Assembly: GCF_036588685.1 (NCBI RefSeq)
Contig: NC_086379.1
Span: forward strand, 16,725,862 to 16,789,861
Source: Mytilus trossulus
Lineage: Eukaryota > Mollusca > Bivalvia > Mytilida > Mytilidae
DNA: 64,000 bases
Direction: 5' to 3'
Shown here one piece after another: positions 33,666 through 46,600 of the stretch (positions are counted from its first letter, which is position 1; every line of letters starts with the position of its first letter). The position numbers and the translations under genes are program-made. The notes under the pieces were generated by a model. That model ran no database searches. It was not told the DNA's origin and saw only the letters and a program-made list of their open reading frames with translations.

Positions 33666-33679
33666 CCCCCCCCCCCCCA
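33666..33679. repeat. Poly(C) run
   Basis: About 14 consecutive C. A second, longer C run lies near 63577-63593, and a G run near 7638-7648. Confidence 0.85.
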
Positions 33680-34904
33680 AATTTTGAATATAACTAAGTA
33701 GCAAGACATTTCAAGGAGAGTTCATTTATACATTTGTTATAAAAGGCGCATTAAAATAAAAGATGTATATTTTTTCCAATCGCTATACCGAAGCCACTTC
33801 TGGTAGACGTTTATTGTGCAAGAGTATCTCCAGTCAAATATTCAGCACTTCTGAGCAGACATGAAATATCATCATAAAATATGCACAAAGAAAAAAAATA
33901 ATAGTGCAAGAAATTCACTGATTAATTACCTTAACATTAATGGTACCAATCTTACTATACCAGATACATATTTACCTTTCTCATTAATGGTACCAGTATT
34001 ACTACACCAGATGCACATATGAGTTTGACTATCCCTCTGTTATCTTTTGCTCCTCTACTACAATTCTATCTCACCAGTAATGCTGGACGAAATATTTGTA
34101 TTTGAAAAATAACATATAAAACAACAACAAAAAAGGACAAAAAGATAAACCGAAACTAGAAAAATATTCACAGCTTTGCAATATACAAATTATATATATG
34201 TACATTTGAACATGATTTCCAAATTTCACAAAAAGAAAATTTGATATCCGTAGCTATACCCGTATTTTCTTGATCCAAATTTATTATCGTTCATTTTTTA
34301 CCCATTTGATTAACATCTGTAAGCCATTATATTTTCCTTTCGATTTTTCGTTCATGTTTTATACTAAAATTGTATTGTTCATTCATATCCTATAAACTAA
34401 AAACATAACTTTATTTACTCATTACTTTACACGTCAAGTTGAATATATACTTTCAAATGTTTAATGTAAAGATTGTCTTTTAGGTAAAAGCTTTCGTTTT
34501 GCAGCGATTGCAATACTGTAATCATAATCACAAATAAAGGGAAGAGAGAAAGTATGGTAAACACCAACCCCTCATCTAAAATCAGCAGATATCCTTCTCA
34601 TTTAGTGGACGAATCACTCATCTAAACTCGGCAGATTCTGTTCATTCGTCTAGGAGAATCGTTACAAATTCAACCGAAGAGTGTCGATTGATGCAACTGA
34701 ATAACTCATCATTCTTTTCTTTAAAGTCGGGAATATGGTCATTGTTATATTATAGTTCGTTTCTGTGTTTGCTACATTTCAACGTTGTGTTTCTTTTGTT
34801 TCGTTTGTTTTCTCTCATATTTGAGTATGAATGCACATTGTTATTAGACGTGTCATGGTACTTTCTATTCCAAATTCATGTGTTTAGTTTTGATGTTATA
34901 TTTG

Positions 34905-35090
34905 TTATTCGCATCGGATTTTGTCTAATGCTTAGTTCGTTTCTGTGTGTGTTACATTTTAATGTTGTGTCGTCATTTTCTTGTAATTATTACGTTTCCC
35001 TCGGTTTTGGTTTATGACCTGATCTGTTTTTGTCAATCGATTTATAAGTTTTGAACATCGGTATACTACTGTTGCCTTTATTTATTCACT
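34905..35090 (+). repeat. Dispersed repeat family R6, copy 1
   Basis: GTTTCTGTGTGTGTTACATT, CGTTTCCCTCGGTTTTGG and GGTATACTACTGTTGCCTTT match 62035-62200 in order. A partial internal duplicate of the start lies at 34755-34800. The open frame here (34688-35017) is low-complexity and is not a gene. Confidence 0.6.
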
Positions 35091-35189
35091 ATTTGTTGAA
35101 ATCATTGTTTTCGTCAGGAAAAACATATCTTCCAAACTTAAATAAAAACAAACTGTCTTTTTAAACTAAATACAGGAACAGGATTTTCT

Positions 35190-36530
35190 TGTAACGTAAT
35201 ATCGAATTTATTGGGTTTTTTGCGGGAACTAAGTTTCAATGGAGGAGATTTTTTTTATCTTCCACTCCTATCACTTCGAATGATGGTTGTTGCCTGTCTT
35301 AGACTATTGTCTGAAATCGGTCCCTTTTTATCACAACACAATATTCGTCTGATAGTCCTATATATTAACAGATAAACCGGTTAATTAACACGAGGATAAA
35401 GTTTATCTCAGTATCATATATACATCTATATAATTGATAACAATTGTAAACATTTCACAGACTACATTTGATATTTGGTTATATGTACAATATCAATGTT
35501 ATTACTAAGTAAAATTATAAATTAGCAACACATCGAATTAAAAGAGAACTTTAATCAGTTATTTCGTAAAACATTAAAACAGGGTGAAATAGTGTTAGTG
35601 ACTTGTTACTTTTCTATTAGAGGTCAATAAAAAAAAGTCGTCTGTAGATGAAAAGCACCTCTGACGTGTATTAATTCTAAGCCTGGTTCCTTTTTATTTT
35701 TTTTCTAAATTAAATGCACAGCGACAACTGCAACAGAAAAAGTTTAGAATAAGTTGTATTGTACATGTTTATTCGATTCAAGTAAATAAAGGTATATTGA
35801 AAAAATAATTGCATAGATCAGAGAAAACAGAGACTAAGTGATAAAGCGTTTTGGAGCTTCGATGGCTGAGTGATCTAAATAGCGAATAGAACATACTTTG
35901 AATTTGGTGCTTCTATTGCGCTTTTATGGCGAAGCCTAAAACAAACCCAAAAATTGCACTGAGTAGTACTGGTGGGGCTTAAAATACTAAAAACAAATCA
36001 ATCGATCAATCTAGAATAATTAAGTGAGTTTAAGAAAATCGTCCTGTGAAAATTGGTCTTATGTGCTCTACTCAGATTTATGCACTAGTTCTCAAGAAAC
36101 CGAATCAACAAATGAGTAACAAACGCTCATCTTTGAGTAAGTTTTCGCTCGTCTTGTTCTTACCCGTTCATCGATTTGTGTCTGCCTTATTTATGTTATC
36201 TCTTCACTTGCAAGTGCTATAATATGATTCTAAATATACTTATCTAATATGGGGAATAATAAATACAGACTTACTGAAACATATCACTTGACGTAAAGAA
36301 TGATATATTACATCAAAACACATTTTAATCAACTTGCTTTGCCATACATTATTCCAATGACTCATATGTTTGCCTTTCAAAGGCAAAAACTTCCCCCAAA
36401 AAAATGCAAACAATACTTTCTAAATTGCATGCGTCCAAGCCAACTTTCTGGATTAACCTTCTTCAGAAATGTTCGAAAGCCAAGATTGTATAAGTACCAA
36501 AAAAAACTTTTACGGGGAAAATTCTAATTG
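35190..36530 (+). repeat. Upstream copy of a duplicated block ahead of the esterase
   Basis: It shares with 36890-37870 the ordered motifs TATCGAATTTATTGGG, TCACTTCGAATGA, GTCTGATAGTCCTA, CAGATAAACCGGTTAATTAA, CATTTCACAGACTACATTTG and CTTGCTTTGCCATAC, with substitutions and indels. The second copy leads straight into the carboxylesterase start. No esterase coding remains after the first copy. Confidence 0.65.
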
Positions 36531-36889
36531 TCTGTTATTCACTGATTATAAGGACTTATATCAATGAAAAATCGTCTTTTAAAATAAGTGGTTAACCTCT
36601 TCGTATCGTTTTATTCAAAAATAAAAATAAACAAACAACAATAAAACCTATAACTTTAACAAAAACCTTCACATCCATGGTACCAGTCATCCCAGCTGAA
36701 CATATCTACAATGTTGTCTCATCAGTGATGCTCTCCAAACATTAATTAATTTGGCAAATTTGGAAAAGAACAAAAAATAAAAAACCGACAAAATCGACAG
36801 AAAAAAATAAGGCCGAACATGGAAAAAGAATCACATCTATAGAAATCAGAAAATGTGATATAAATGTCAGTGAGAAAAATACAGATACA

Positions 36890-37870
36890 AGATTTTATTA
36901 TCGAATTTATTGGGAGTTTTTCTTGTGCTAAATTTCAATGAGGTGAATTAGTTTTTTTCTTTCATTTCCGTCACTTCGAATGAAGTTTGGGACCTTACTT
37001 AGGCTGTAGTCTAAAATTGGTCCCTGTTTATCACAGCATTACACGGATACACAAGTACTCGTCTGATAGTCCTACTTATTACCAGATAAACCAGTCAATT
37101 AACCCGCCGATAAAGTTTATCTCCTAATCATATGTACAACTATACAATTGATAACATTGTAAACATTTCACAGACTACATTTGATCTTTGTTTATATGTA
37201 TAATAATGGTAAGTAAAATTATGAACTACCACATATAGATTTATAAGAGAATTCAAATAATTTATTACGTAAAGTTTTGAAACAGGCTGAAAACCGTGTT
37301 TGTGTGACAACTTTTGTGTTTGCTGAAAAAACGCGCGTCTGACATGCAAACTTTTAAGCTTAGTACCTGTGATGAGTTAATGAGAAAAATAATAAGAAAA
37401 ACATTGTGTATACCATGTGTTCAACTCACTATGTAATGCACTAGTTCTCAAGAAACTGAATCGAAAAATATAAAGTAAAACTTTTGACAAATTTGCATTT
37501 TCGCTCGTTTTTTCTTAACCGTTTATCATTTTATGTCCTCCTTTTCATGTTATCAATATATAATACCATCATATGATTCTAAGTACACTGATCAAATATG
37601 ATGAATTGATTAGTATACATGCCTATTAGTACTTAAACATATCATTTGACGTAAAAAAATCTTTCTTACCTCGAATCAAATAATGTCATCAACTTGTTTT
37701 GCCATACACTATTCCAAAGACTCTCTGTTTTTTCGCCTTCCAAAAGCAAAAACTATAAAGAAAGAGAAAACAACACTTTTGTTATTTCAAGCATTTGTAG
37801 ATAAACCCTTATTAGCGAGTCTCAAGGCCAAATATATTCGTAAGACGAGGATGTATAAGATCCAAAACAT
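36890..37870 (+). repeat. Downstream copy of the duplicated block, esterase 5' flank
   Basis: It aligns with 35190-36530. It ends about 50 bp before the esterase ATG, so it should contain the promoter and 5' UTR. No TATA box stands out. Small open frames in both copies differ in length and reading and are unlikely to be genes. Confidence 0.6.
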
Positions 37871-37917
37871 AATAACAACATTTACGGTACCAATTTTGAT
37901 TCATTTATTTGCATGAT

Positions 37918-39470
37918 ATGTTTTTTTTAAAGGCCAGACAGTTGCTGGGTTTAGTTTGTCTGATACACTACTTCTCCGAGGAGATTTCTTGTGTCCCAGT
38001 TACAATTAAAACACGACTTGGCAAAATTAATGGCACAAAAGAACCGACACCTGACTATACAACGTCTGTCTACAAATTTTATAATATACCTTATGCCAAA
38101 CCACCTATTGGAAAACTAAGATTTGCCAAATCTGAGCCGTATGGTCAATGGAATGGAACTCTGAATGCCACCAGCCTTGGCCTAGCTTGCATGCAATCAC
38201 CAGAACTTAATCCTACGTCTAGGTATAAAGGATTCTCGGAGGACTGCTTGCAGTTGAACATATATGTTCCAAATAATATAGCATCTAATACTAAACGTTC
38301 TGTAATGGTATGGATACACGGCGGTGCATACCAATTTGGATCCGGAACATTATATAACGGTACTATGTTAGCTGCTAGAGGAGACGTTGTTGTAGTGACA
38401 ATAAACTACCGACTTGGAATATTTGGTTTTCTTTCATACAATGATACTGCTGCTCGAGGAAATTTTGGTCTATGGGATCAAATCTTAGCTCTACAGTGGA
38501 TTCAAGAGAATATTGCAGATTACACTGGTGATCCGTCTTCTGTGACAATATTTGGACAATCTGCTGGTGGTTTTAGTGTGTCTCTATTGTCAGTTATACC
38601 GAGCATCAAGGGATTGTTTAAACGCGTCATTGCCGAGAGTGGTGTGGCTGATTCATTCTTTGCTCTGACTGACGACGCAAAATTAGTGTCTGTTGCTTTA
38701 AGTGATGCTGTTGGGTGTATTTACAATCCAATCACCAAAAATTATTACGCCATGCTGGATTGTATGAGATCTAAAACTTCTATGGATATAATGAAAACTC
38801 TCGATACATTGGCTACGGACTTAGAGACATCCATACGAGTAGCCATTCCTCTAGCACCGGTTATTGATGGTCAACTGTTTAATGACTTGCCCTCAAAAGT
38901 CCTGTCTGACAAGAATTCACCCGAGTTCGCGATGTTTCGGTCTCTAGACATGATAGTTGGAAACTGTAATATGGAAGGCTCTCTTTATCTCTCAACAACA
39001 GTGAAAGAACAAGAAAAGTACAAATTTAACATTACAAATGGAATTCCAACTTCGTTTTTATGTAAACATTTTGCGCCTTCATTATCTGGATTATATTATC
39101 ATCATAGCCTAAAAGTTTCTGACGCCATTTGTAATGAATATAGCGTCAAGGACAACATGGATGAACAAAGTCGACAAGTTTTAGAAATGTATACAGATTT
39201 ATTCTTTATCGCGCCTTCATTTTCTATATTAGAGTCGCACTCGAATAATAATACATATTCAAAAACATATCAGTATGTGTTTACGGAAAAAAGCCCTCTT
39301 CCGTTTGGCCCACCTAGACCCGCCTGGTACAGAGGATCTGGACATGCATCGGAAGTTGTCTTTCTATTTGGAATTGATGATTTGCACTATTCCCACATTC
39401 CAGTTTCTACCGATCAGTTTGACTTAGCCTTACGTATGAAAGACTATTGGACAAATTTTGCCAAAACCGG
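37918..39470 (+). CDS. Carboxylesterase exon 1 (signal peptide and catalytic core)
   Basis: One large exon holds 517 codons plus two bases: the leader, oxyanion hole and the full Ser-Glu-His triad. The donor is CCGG|GTAAGT. Seven or more N-glycosylation sequons (NGT, NAT, NGT, NDT, NIT, NNT) fit a secreted enzyme. Confidence 0.88.
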
Positions 39471-41809
39471 GTAAGTGGTTTATTTGAAATATATCAATTA
39501 TGGTTATTACACAATCAATTCCGTTAAATAATAACCGCTGTATAGAAATGCGGGTATACGGTTATAATCAATGACCACCAAAAACCGTGAACACAAAAAG
39601 AAGCACGCATATGGGTCCACGTTGTCCATCGATCATCGATGAATGAGCCATGATAGTTATGATTAATGTATAGTAAAGATCACTAGTACACCAAAAGGGA
39701 GATAAAATCGAGACAACTGTATCCCTAATATAATTCACATACTTGTGATATAAATGGAAACTTACTAAGATAACACGGAAGTCACGAACAATTCGACAAT
39801 AGGCTCCTGTCATACGAAACAGGTACATGGCGACCAAAACAAGTGTTGTCAGTTGGTTATAACTTTCAGTTGAACATAATACGGAGTGTCTATTCGTCCG
39901 GCTAGCCGGGCGAATAGTTAAAAATCTCTATTCGTCCGGCCATCTGTCTGCGGATGCGCAAATATTCAATATCAATAAAAGTGTCATGTGACGTTGAAAG
40001 TGTCCCGGATGCGGTGTCGGATAACACACGCGGTGTCGGATAACACACGCGCGTAAACAATGGACGTGTTGAGAATTAGAGATCGTGATTCATATTTAAA
40101 GATGTCATAGAGGAAACCAGAGAGAATGTGATTGCTTTAAACAAATGTCTAAAGGAGTGATTCCAGAACAATAGCGTATACATGTTAACTGTGAGGAATA
40201 AGCCTGAAATTAGGTGAAATTGATGATTTACCCCCATTTACCTTATGGAGGCAAAACGCATTCGGAAAGAATACTATATCAAACTTGCTTGGATGCCTTA
40301 TTTTTTAGTTATACTACATTGGAGATCTATGAACATATACTGATATGCGTGGACTGGGAATAAGACACCAGGGTTTGGGTATTCCCCCTTTTGTATCTAA
40401 AATACATTTGTTTTCTAAAAAATCTGATCAAAAACACAATCCTACTTTTGGGGAACAGGTTACACGTGCCTGTCCTTCTCGAATTTTATATGAATTAAAA
40501 ATCGCCGAACAATTTAAATGAACAATCGTTCATAATCATATGAGGACCTTACTTTAACCAAACTTCACAGAAACTAAAAAATCAGGATCTTTTGAAATCA
40601 TAGATGAAATCAATTATGATTGACCCGGCTATTTACCTTACAGGTAATTAATAGGCAGAACAACAAAAAAGAGAATCGTTTTTACCCTTCCCCCTCCCCC
40701 AAATACCAAAGTTCCTTTAGAATATTAGAATAAAAAAAATCTGAACCAAATGTATAGTTTTTTTTGTTTTTTTTATTAGAATGAGGGTTTTTTTTCTCAT
40801 AAAACGAGGTTAGACAATATATTTTAAGACACCCCGTGCTTCATTCAAAACCTTCAAAACACGATGTTATATGTTCATCATTATATATTTGGCCGGACAA
40901 ATAGCGAAAAACCGTAAAAATGCTATTTGTCCGGCTTGCCGGATGAATAGACATTTTTGACTATTTGTCCGGCTAGCCGGACGAATAGCCACTGTCAACA
41001 TAATATAGAACAGCGGTGAAATAGCGTAATTATAATCAGACTGTAAAAACAATCGGAAAAGAACTACCCTTAATCATGTGTTCTGACATAAGTGGCGTGC
41101 TAAATTATAATCCTGGTACCTTGATAATTATTATCGCAATAGAACTACCTAAACTATGGGTTCCCAAATAAAATCAATCGCCTTGAACAACTAGCAAAAC
41201 CATTGGTACTCACATGTTGAAAACTTATTTTAGTGTGCGCTGATATTTGAGAAGAAAAATACATGTAGCACAAGACACGCTTTTCGGGATTATCTTAACC
41301 AAAAATACCCAAAATAAAGTATTTCATAGCCGGGTATATTTCTTCTTAATAAGCTATATGACCATAAGGGACCTTTAAGTTCTTTACTAAAAATTCACTC
41401 TGACAAAGATCGTTTTTTTTTGTTTTTTTGCGAAACCGACTTCAGGTGCTACGAAGATCTAATTGTCCGGCTTCGTCTGTGACAGCTAGAATAATATGAA
41501 AATATGTCATCTTCTTTCATTTTACTGGTCTATAAAAGGACACGTTAGGCATGCATCAAGACAAAAAACCCAGAGAAGACTTTATTTCTTCGTGGATTGT
41601 TATTTTCTGATTATTTGTTAAAAATATGTTTTAATATTCTTTTATATTTCAGAAATCCTAATTCTGAAGAAACCGATGTAGTTTGGCCGGCATTCAATAC
41701 AGAAACTAAATCGTATATGCAGCTGAATGATCAAAACTTAACACGCAATACTTATTATAATTCGGACAGGGTTAAATTTTGGTTGGTAACAATCCCAAGC
41801 ATGCTTTAG
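37918..41809 (+). CDS. Secreted type-B carboxylesterase / cholinesterase-like hydrolase
   Basis: Two coding exons, 37918-39470 and 41653-41809, join in phase 2 (ACCGG|GTAAGT ... TTTCAG|A) to 1710 nt, 569 residues. The ATG at 37918 is chosen because it begins a hydrophobic leader (MFFLKARQLLGLVCLIHYF); no ATG lies upstream in frame. Landmarks of alpha/beta-hydrolase carboxylesterases: EDCLQLN, oxyanion HGG (134-136), NYRLGIFGF, nucleophile elbow GQSAGG with Ser215, acid Glu353 in NMEG, and His476 in GSGHASE. The conserved disulfide pairs (Cys91/110 and Cys267/282) are present. It should hydrolyse carboxylic esters outside the cell or in the secretory pathway; the substrate is unknown. Gln before the Ser instead of Glu is also seen in insect juvenile hormone esterases, but no closer relation is claimed. 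There is no GPI signal or ER-retention end. Confidence 0.88.
39882..40996. mobile_element. 1.1-kb transposon with palindrome-bearing inverted repeats and 9-bp target duplication
   Basis: AACATAATA flanks both ends (39873-39881 and 40997-41005). The termini align in inverted order: GTCTATTCGTCCGGCTAGCC at the left and, complemented, GGCTATTCGTCCGGCTAGCC at the right, continuing for about 57 bp through AAAAAT.TCTATTCGTCCGGC. Each terminus contains CTATTCGTCCGGCTAGCCGG, a near-perfect self-complementary block. The element lies wholly within the carboxylesterase intron. There is no transposase frame. A 9-bp duplication suits Mutator-like or Merlin-type elements, but the superfamily is not assigned. 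Confidence 0.78.
41070..41130 (-). repeat. 354-bp family (R1) end fragment
   Basis: GTGCTAAATTATAATCCTGG TACCTTGATAATTATT is the complement of the R1 unit start. Confidence 0.5.
41653..41809 (+). CDS. Carboxylesterase exon 2 (C-terminus)
   Basis: The acceptor is TATATTTCAG. Phase 2 entry continues KTG-NPNSEETDVVWPAF, the NP...WP signature expected about 40 residues after the catalytic His in this family, and ends FWLVTIPSML with TAG at 41807-41809. AATAAA-type signals follow at about 42068 and 42246. Confidence 0.85.
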
Positions 41810-42549
41810 CATGATAGCTCAATCAAAAAGGATTTAGACCGGACTAAAGTTAACCCCAAACACTATTGATGCGGAACATTTTTACGTTACTCATTGTTCT
41901 ATTCCTCTACAGTGATAAAAAGTACCAGTCATGGAAAATTCGTATACTCGCCAATATAGAATGAATAATGTGTCTCTTCGTGTTTATTTTTGACATTTCC
42001 TATTTCCTATTTATCATTTGGATTTAACATTTTTTAACACGTGTCCCCCAAAAAGGGTCAAAATGAGGAAAATAAAATATGGGAAGGGTGAAATTTGGAC
42101 ACAGGAGACAGAAAAATTCAGTCTATCGCCAGAAACGCTCAACCCTTGACAGTGGAGCTTCGCCAACTTTTTCTTTATACCTGTATTTTACATGTGTATC
42201 AATATATTTGTATATTATACAAATATACTGTTTAATATGGAAAATTAAATAAAACTTTATATTGATCTATTCTGATTAAATTGAGAACAGTTTATTCAGA
42301 GGTTTATTTTAAAGTTATACCGCATCTCAAACGGTCGTACTACAAATCAAAGATACAATATATGCAGGACACATTTCGAAAAACCTTTCATTCTCCCCCT
42401 TTTTTGATATCGACTTGAAAAAATGTCTCAAAAAAAATGAGCCATCTAAAGATTGATTTCAAACAGTTGAAACTCGATGAACCGAATAAAATATGTACAA
42501 GGAAAAAAAAAGAATATGGTATATCGGTAGTTGCCAGAGAGACAACTTA

Positions 42550-42965
42550 ATTTGAGAAAGGAAATGAGGACTGTGTCAAAGAGACACAAACCCGAGCAAA
42601 GAACAGATAACAGCCGACGTCCACCAATGCGCCTGCAATGCAGCGAGAAAATCCCGCACCTGGAGGCGTGCTTCAGCTGGCCCCTAAACAAAAGTGTATA
42701 CTAGTTCAGTGATAATAGACGTCTTACTAAACTCCGAAAGATATAAAAGAAACTAAAATTAAAATGCATGTTAGACTAACAAAGGCCAGATGCTGCTGAA
42801 TTAGAACAGGCGCAAAAATGACGGCGGGGTTAAACATGTTTTTGATATCTTTAACCTTCCCCTTTACCTCTATCCAATGTAGAAAAAACACAACTATACG
42901 CACAGTAAAACTCAGTTTAAAAGAAGTCCCAGTCCGATGTCAGAATAGCTAACAAAAGAAACTAA
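42550..42965 (+). repeat. Dispersed repeat family R2, long copy
   Basis: GACTGTGTCAAAGAGACACA, TGCAGCGAGAAAATCCCGCA, GGCGGGGTTAAACATGTTTT and AGTCCCAGTCCGATGTC parallel 21769-22190. The region from 42966 to 46495 holds AT-rich DNA with no gene or repeat I can support. Confidence 0.7.
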
Positions 42966-45900
42966 ACAAAATGACAGTTTATCGGACAGCAACCAATTAA
43001 AACCACCGAATTTTAGGCTCCTGACTTTGAGACTTACAGATAAAGATTGTGCCGTGTTTGAACATGCATATGAATACTAAACCATCCTCACACATGGAAC
43101 AGAAATGTAAAACAATATAAGAACAAGTCGTTAAAATCAGTTGTAAATGACCTTTATATTCGCAATCTTATAAATGACAGATATATCTCATCACATATGG
43201 TATTGGAATATATGCTTTAAAAAAAGTTCACAGTTCAGTGACAGCGAATTAGTTTTTAAATCACTGCGCTAGAAAAGATAGGCTTATGATCATTGACCTT
43301 TAGGTCAGTCATCTGTCCCAGATTTCACTTTGAAGAAGAATCCTATTGAACAACATCACATTAAAAGTGCATTTAGTGTCCTTGCTATCTTCATTTTGAT
43401 ATTCAAACAAATTAACATTACAAATGAGACCGTAACATTAGGATAGGAACACTGTTGTACTGTTCTGAATGCGCAAATTAAATGAAATATCTGACAATCA
43501 ATAACCCATTTGCCAATTACTGATTTGATTCTGTTATTGTACACTTTTTAAACAGATCGCTTCCCTTTGTCAATCTTAGACTGGTTCCATACCGGACAAA
43601 ATTGACTTTTGCAAAGCATGATAAATTGAAAGTGATGTACATTTGTATCGGCGGTTTAACTTTTCATGAAAAATAATTTCTGATGTCAAAAGTATTTAGC
43701 TTAATGACAAATTAATGTAATGAAATGATTTGAAAACCTTAAAGATTACTCACATTACGCACAGGTAAATTTGCTTTTTCTGCTAGCTCTCCATTTTTAA
43801 CAAAAATGAATGTCTCTCATAAGGGAAACAACTAAAAAAGGGGTCCCTCATTACAGGGTCAATTACGGGAATTGGCAGAGAGCCTATTTCCAAATATAAT
43901 AGTTAGAAATTAATATATATGAGACTGAGAGGTAAAGAGTACTACTAACAAAAAATGGATTGGCATAGCGCCTATAAAAACTTAGATAAAAAAAGCGGGG
44001 GAAAAAATTCGAATTCAGAGAGAAAACAATTAACCCTTGACGTTAAGTGGTTGCTCAGTCCCTTCCTTTCTGTATCTGCAATCACAGGTACGAGACGAGA
44101 TTAAAAAATGAAAGTGTATAAATATGCTCATTACACTAACACTATGCGTATATTTACATTTTCAATCTCATACCCATGTCTATTATAATCATATAGAATT
44201 TAGAAAATTGGACCTGAAAGCATAATATTCCAAAACTATAAGAACTGGCTTACAAGAAATTTATTCTTTTAAGATTCTGAGCTGTTCCAGCCAATATTTG
44301 TTTTAAATCAATACTTTGAACAGATAAAAACATATCGGTACCCTCGTCTTCGCAAAACTGCATTATATAACTAAGATATATAGCTCTTAAAATATGATTA
44401 TACGTAAAGTTTATTATTGTGCACATGCGCACTTACACCTTATTCAAGATAACAAATCTATATCAATATTCAAAATAAACTTATACAAATTTACAATAGT
44501 ACTTGAAAAGGTAATAAACCTGTGTATCCATCTAAGGACCGATACAATACAGCTTATTAAGTATCTAATAATGCAGGTATTCAAAGTAAAAGTTCCTCTT
44601 ATACATTGTTATGATACTCTTCGCTTAATCCGAATACATTTGAAAGGTGTTCGTTTTTAACTGATGAATCGAATACGGTAAATTGAAATGAAAAAAAAAA
44701 TGTAAAAAATCTTTTCAATTATTTTGAGGATGTTTTTCTAAGTATGTGTTCACCGAAAGGTCGTTAGTACAGTATATTAACATTATACACTTATTTGCAC
44801 AAGAGAAATTGTATGTAGTTTCGGACAAACGTTTTGTAATCTTCCGGATGTATTATCACGTCGAAGCTGTCAAACTAAATAAACACTTGGAGAGGGTAGG
44901 CTCTAGATATCTCTGTTACTAGGATTGTAAAGCAGTTTAATTTTTATCAAAACATTTAAGCTACAAAACAATCGGATAATAACGTGTAGTGTTTGTGACT
45001 AATATTGTGTTTGGTTGTACCTCTGTATGATTTAGGAAATAATTAAAGGTATGTAATAAATTATCAAAAAATAGAATAAAGGCACGTTGGCACTATCAAA
45101 GTTTTCTTGTATAAGTTTATTAGTCAAAGATATTTTATGGTTCTTTGAACTGGCTACCGTCGAAAGAAAGCTTTGATCAAAAGTTTGACGGACTTGGATA
45201 GAATAGAATATAATTCTATGTTTCTTAAAACTTAGATGGACTTTTCCGAATTTACCAATAAAATGCATGTGAAGTTTTCTTTAACCATGTTTTTGATAAA
45301 AATAAATTTGATAATGACAATTTATGACTGGTCAAAGAAAACTTGCGACAAATTAGCTTTACGATGAAATTAAGATGTTTAAAAAAACATAGAATTTCAG
45401 ATTTTGAATTATTCAATTCCACGTTTGTGACTTAGCTATTGTGTACGTATTGCAATCTGTATCGTCATAGTTATATTTGAAGAGAAAACATCAACAATTT
45501 ATATTATTCTAGATATTGAACACTAAGTGCGCCACCGGAATCAGGGATAATCTCGTTTTCTCCGGAAGGGTGAACGGATCCTGCTCGACTAGTTTCACCT
45601 GTCTGTTGCCAACAAAATATTGGAATATAAGTATGGAGTGATGTCATACTTTTTAATTAGACAGGGATCTTGTCGACGCCATTTGACGGATAAGTTGGGT
45701 TAGTTCGTTGACAAGTATTTGTACATATCAATTCGGTCAATAACCGTCAAATGTACAATAAGGGTTAGAAATTGCATTCGGATAAATACGGACCATGTCA
45801 TAACTGTACAATGATTCCGTACTAATACTTCTTTTGGGTCGTTTGTTTATCCGAGGCATTTTTAGTTTTAATTGTCAAATAATTTTGAAAATGACGTTAA

Positions 45901-46499
45901 GCTTTATCAACCAAACTAAATATTGAGGCGGGCAAACACAAGACGCATGATCAGTAATCGTAATGCTTCTCTCAATTTAGTTCGCAAAGATCCACGGAAT
46001 TACAGAAAAATCTCAAAAACTAGCAAAATATAACAAAGTATACAGTGGCTGTCTTCTGCTCTATAGTCGGGGTTGTTTCTGGCACATTCCCATTCCCATA
46101 CTCATGATCATATAAAACTATAGACGACTGGTAAATTGTATGCATAAATATATTTAGTTGGTTGAGTTTTATCTTTGATACTTTCAAAGTACATTTGGGT
46201 ATACGTGACAAACCTTGAATAATTATTACCTCATTAATTTCACCTAGTCATTGGAGGCACGCCCGACCATAGACCATATTTATCAAACAACTTAATAAAA
46301 CTTTTAACATGCAGAAGTACACTTAATTATTACTGTATGTAGTTATGTTAAGCGATTGTATAAGATTTCTTTCCTTTAAATTAGTTCTTTTTGACAAATG
46401 TTAATTTTGTGAAGCGGTACTTTTTACTACATACGAGTCCGCTATACTATCGTTTGTATTCGACTTTTCCTCACCAGAATTATTTTGACATTCTCTCTG

Positions 46500-46600
46500 C
46501 ATTGTAGACCTATTAGTGACCTTCTGCTATTATAGTTTGCTCTATGATCGGGCTGTTGTCTCTTTGACACATTTCCTATTTCCATTCTCAACTTTACTTC
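46500..46600 (-). repeat. Dispersed repeat family R2, reverse short copy
   Basis: GTGACCTTCTGCTATTATAG, CGGGCTGTTGTCTCTTTGAC and ATTTCCATTCTCAACTTTA are the complement of the R2 start. Confidence 0.6.

Noticed and set aside
34688-35017. A 109-residue open frame rich in Phe, Leu and Ser.
   Set aside because: It overlaps dispersed repeat R6, is low-complexity, and R6 at 62035 has no matching frame.
37909-37917. TTG codon three codons upstream of the esterase ATG.
   Set aside because: Non-ATG starts are not expected here; the ATG at 37918 begins a proper signal peptide.
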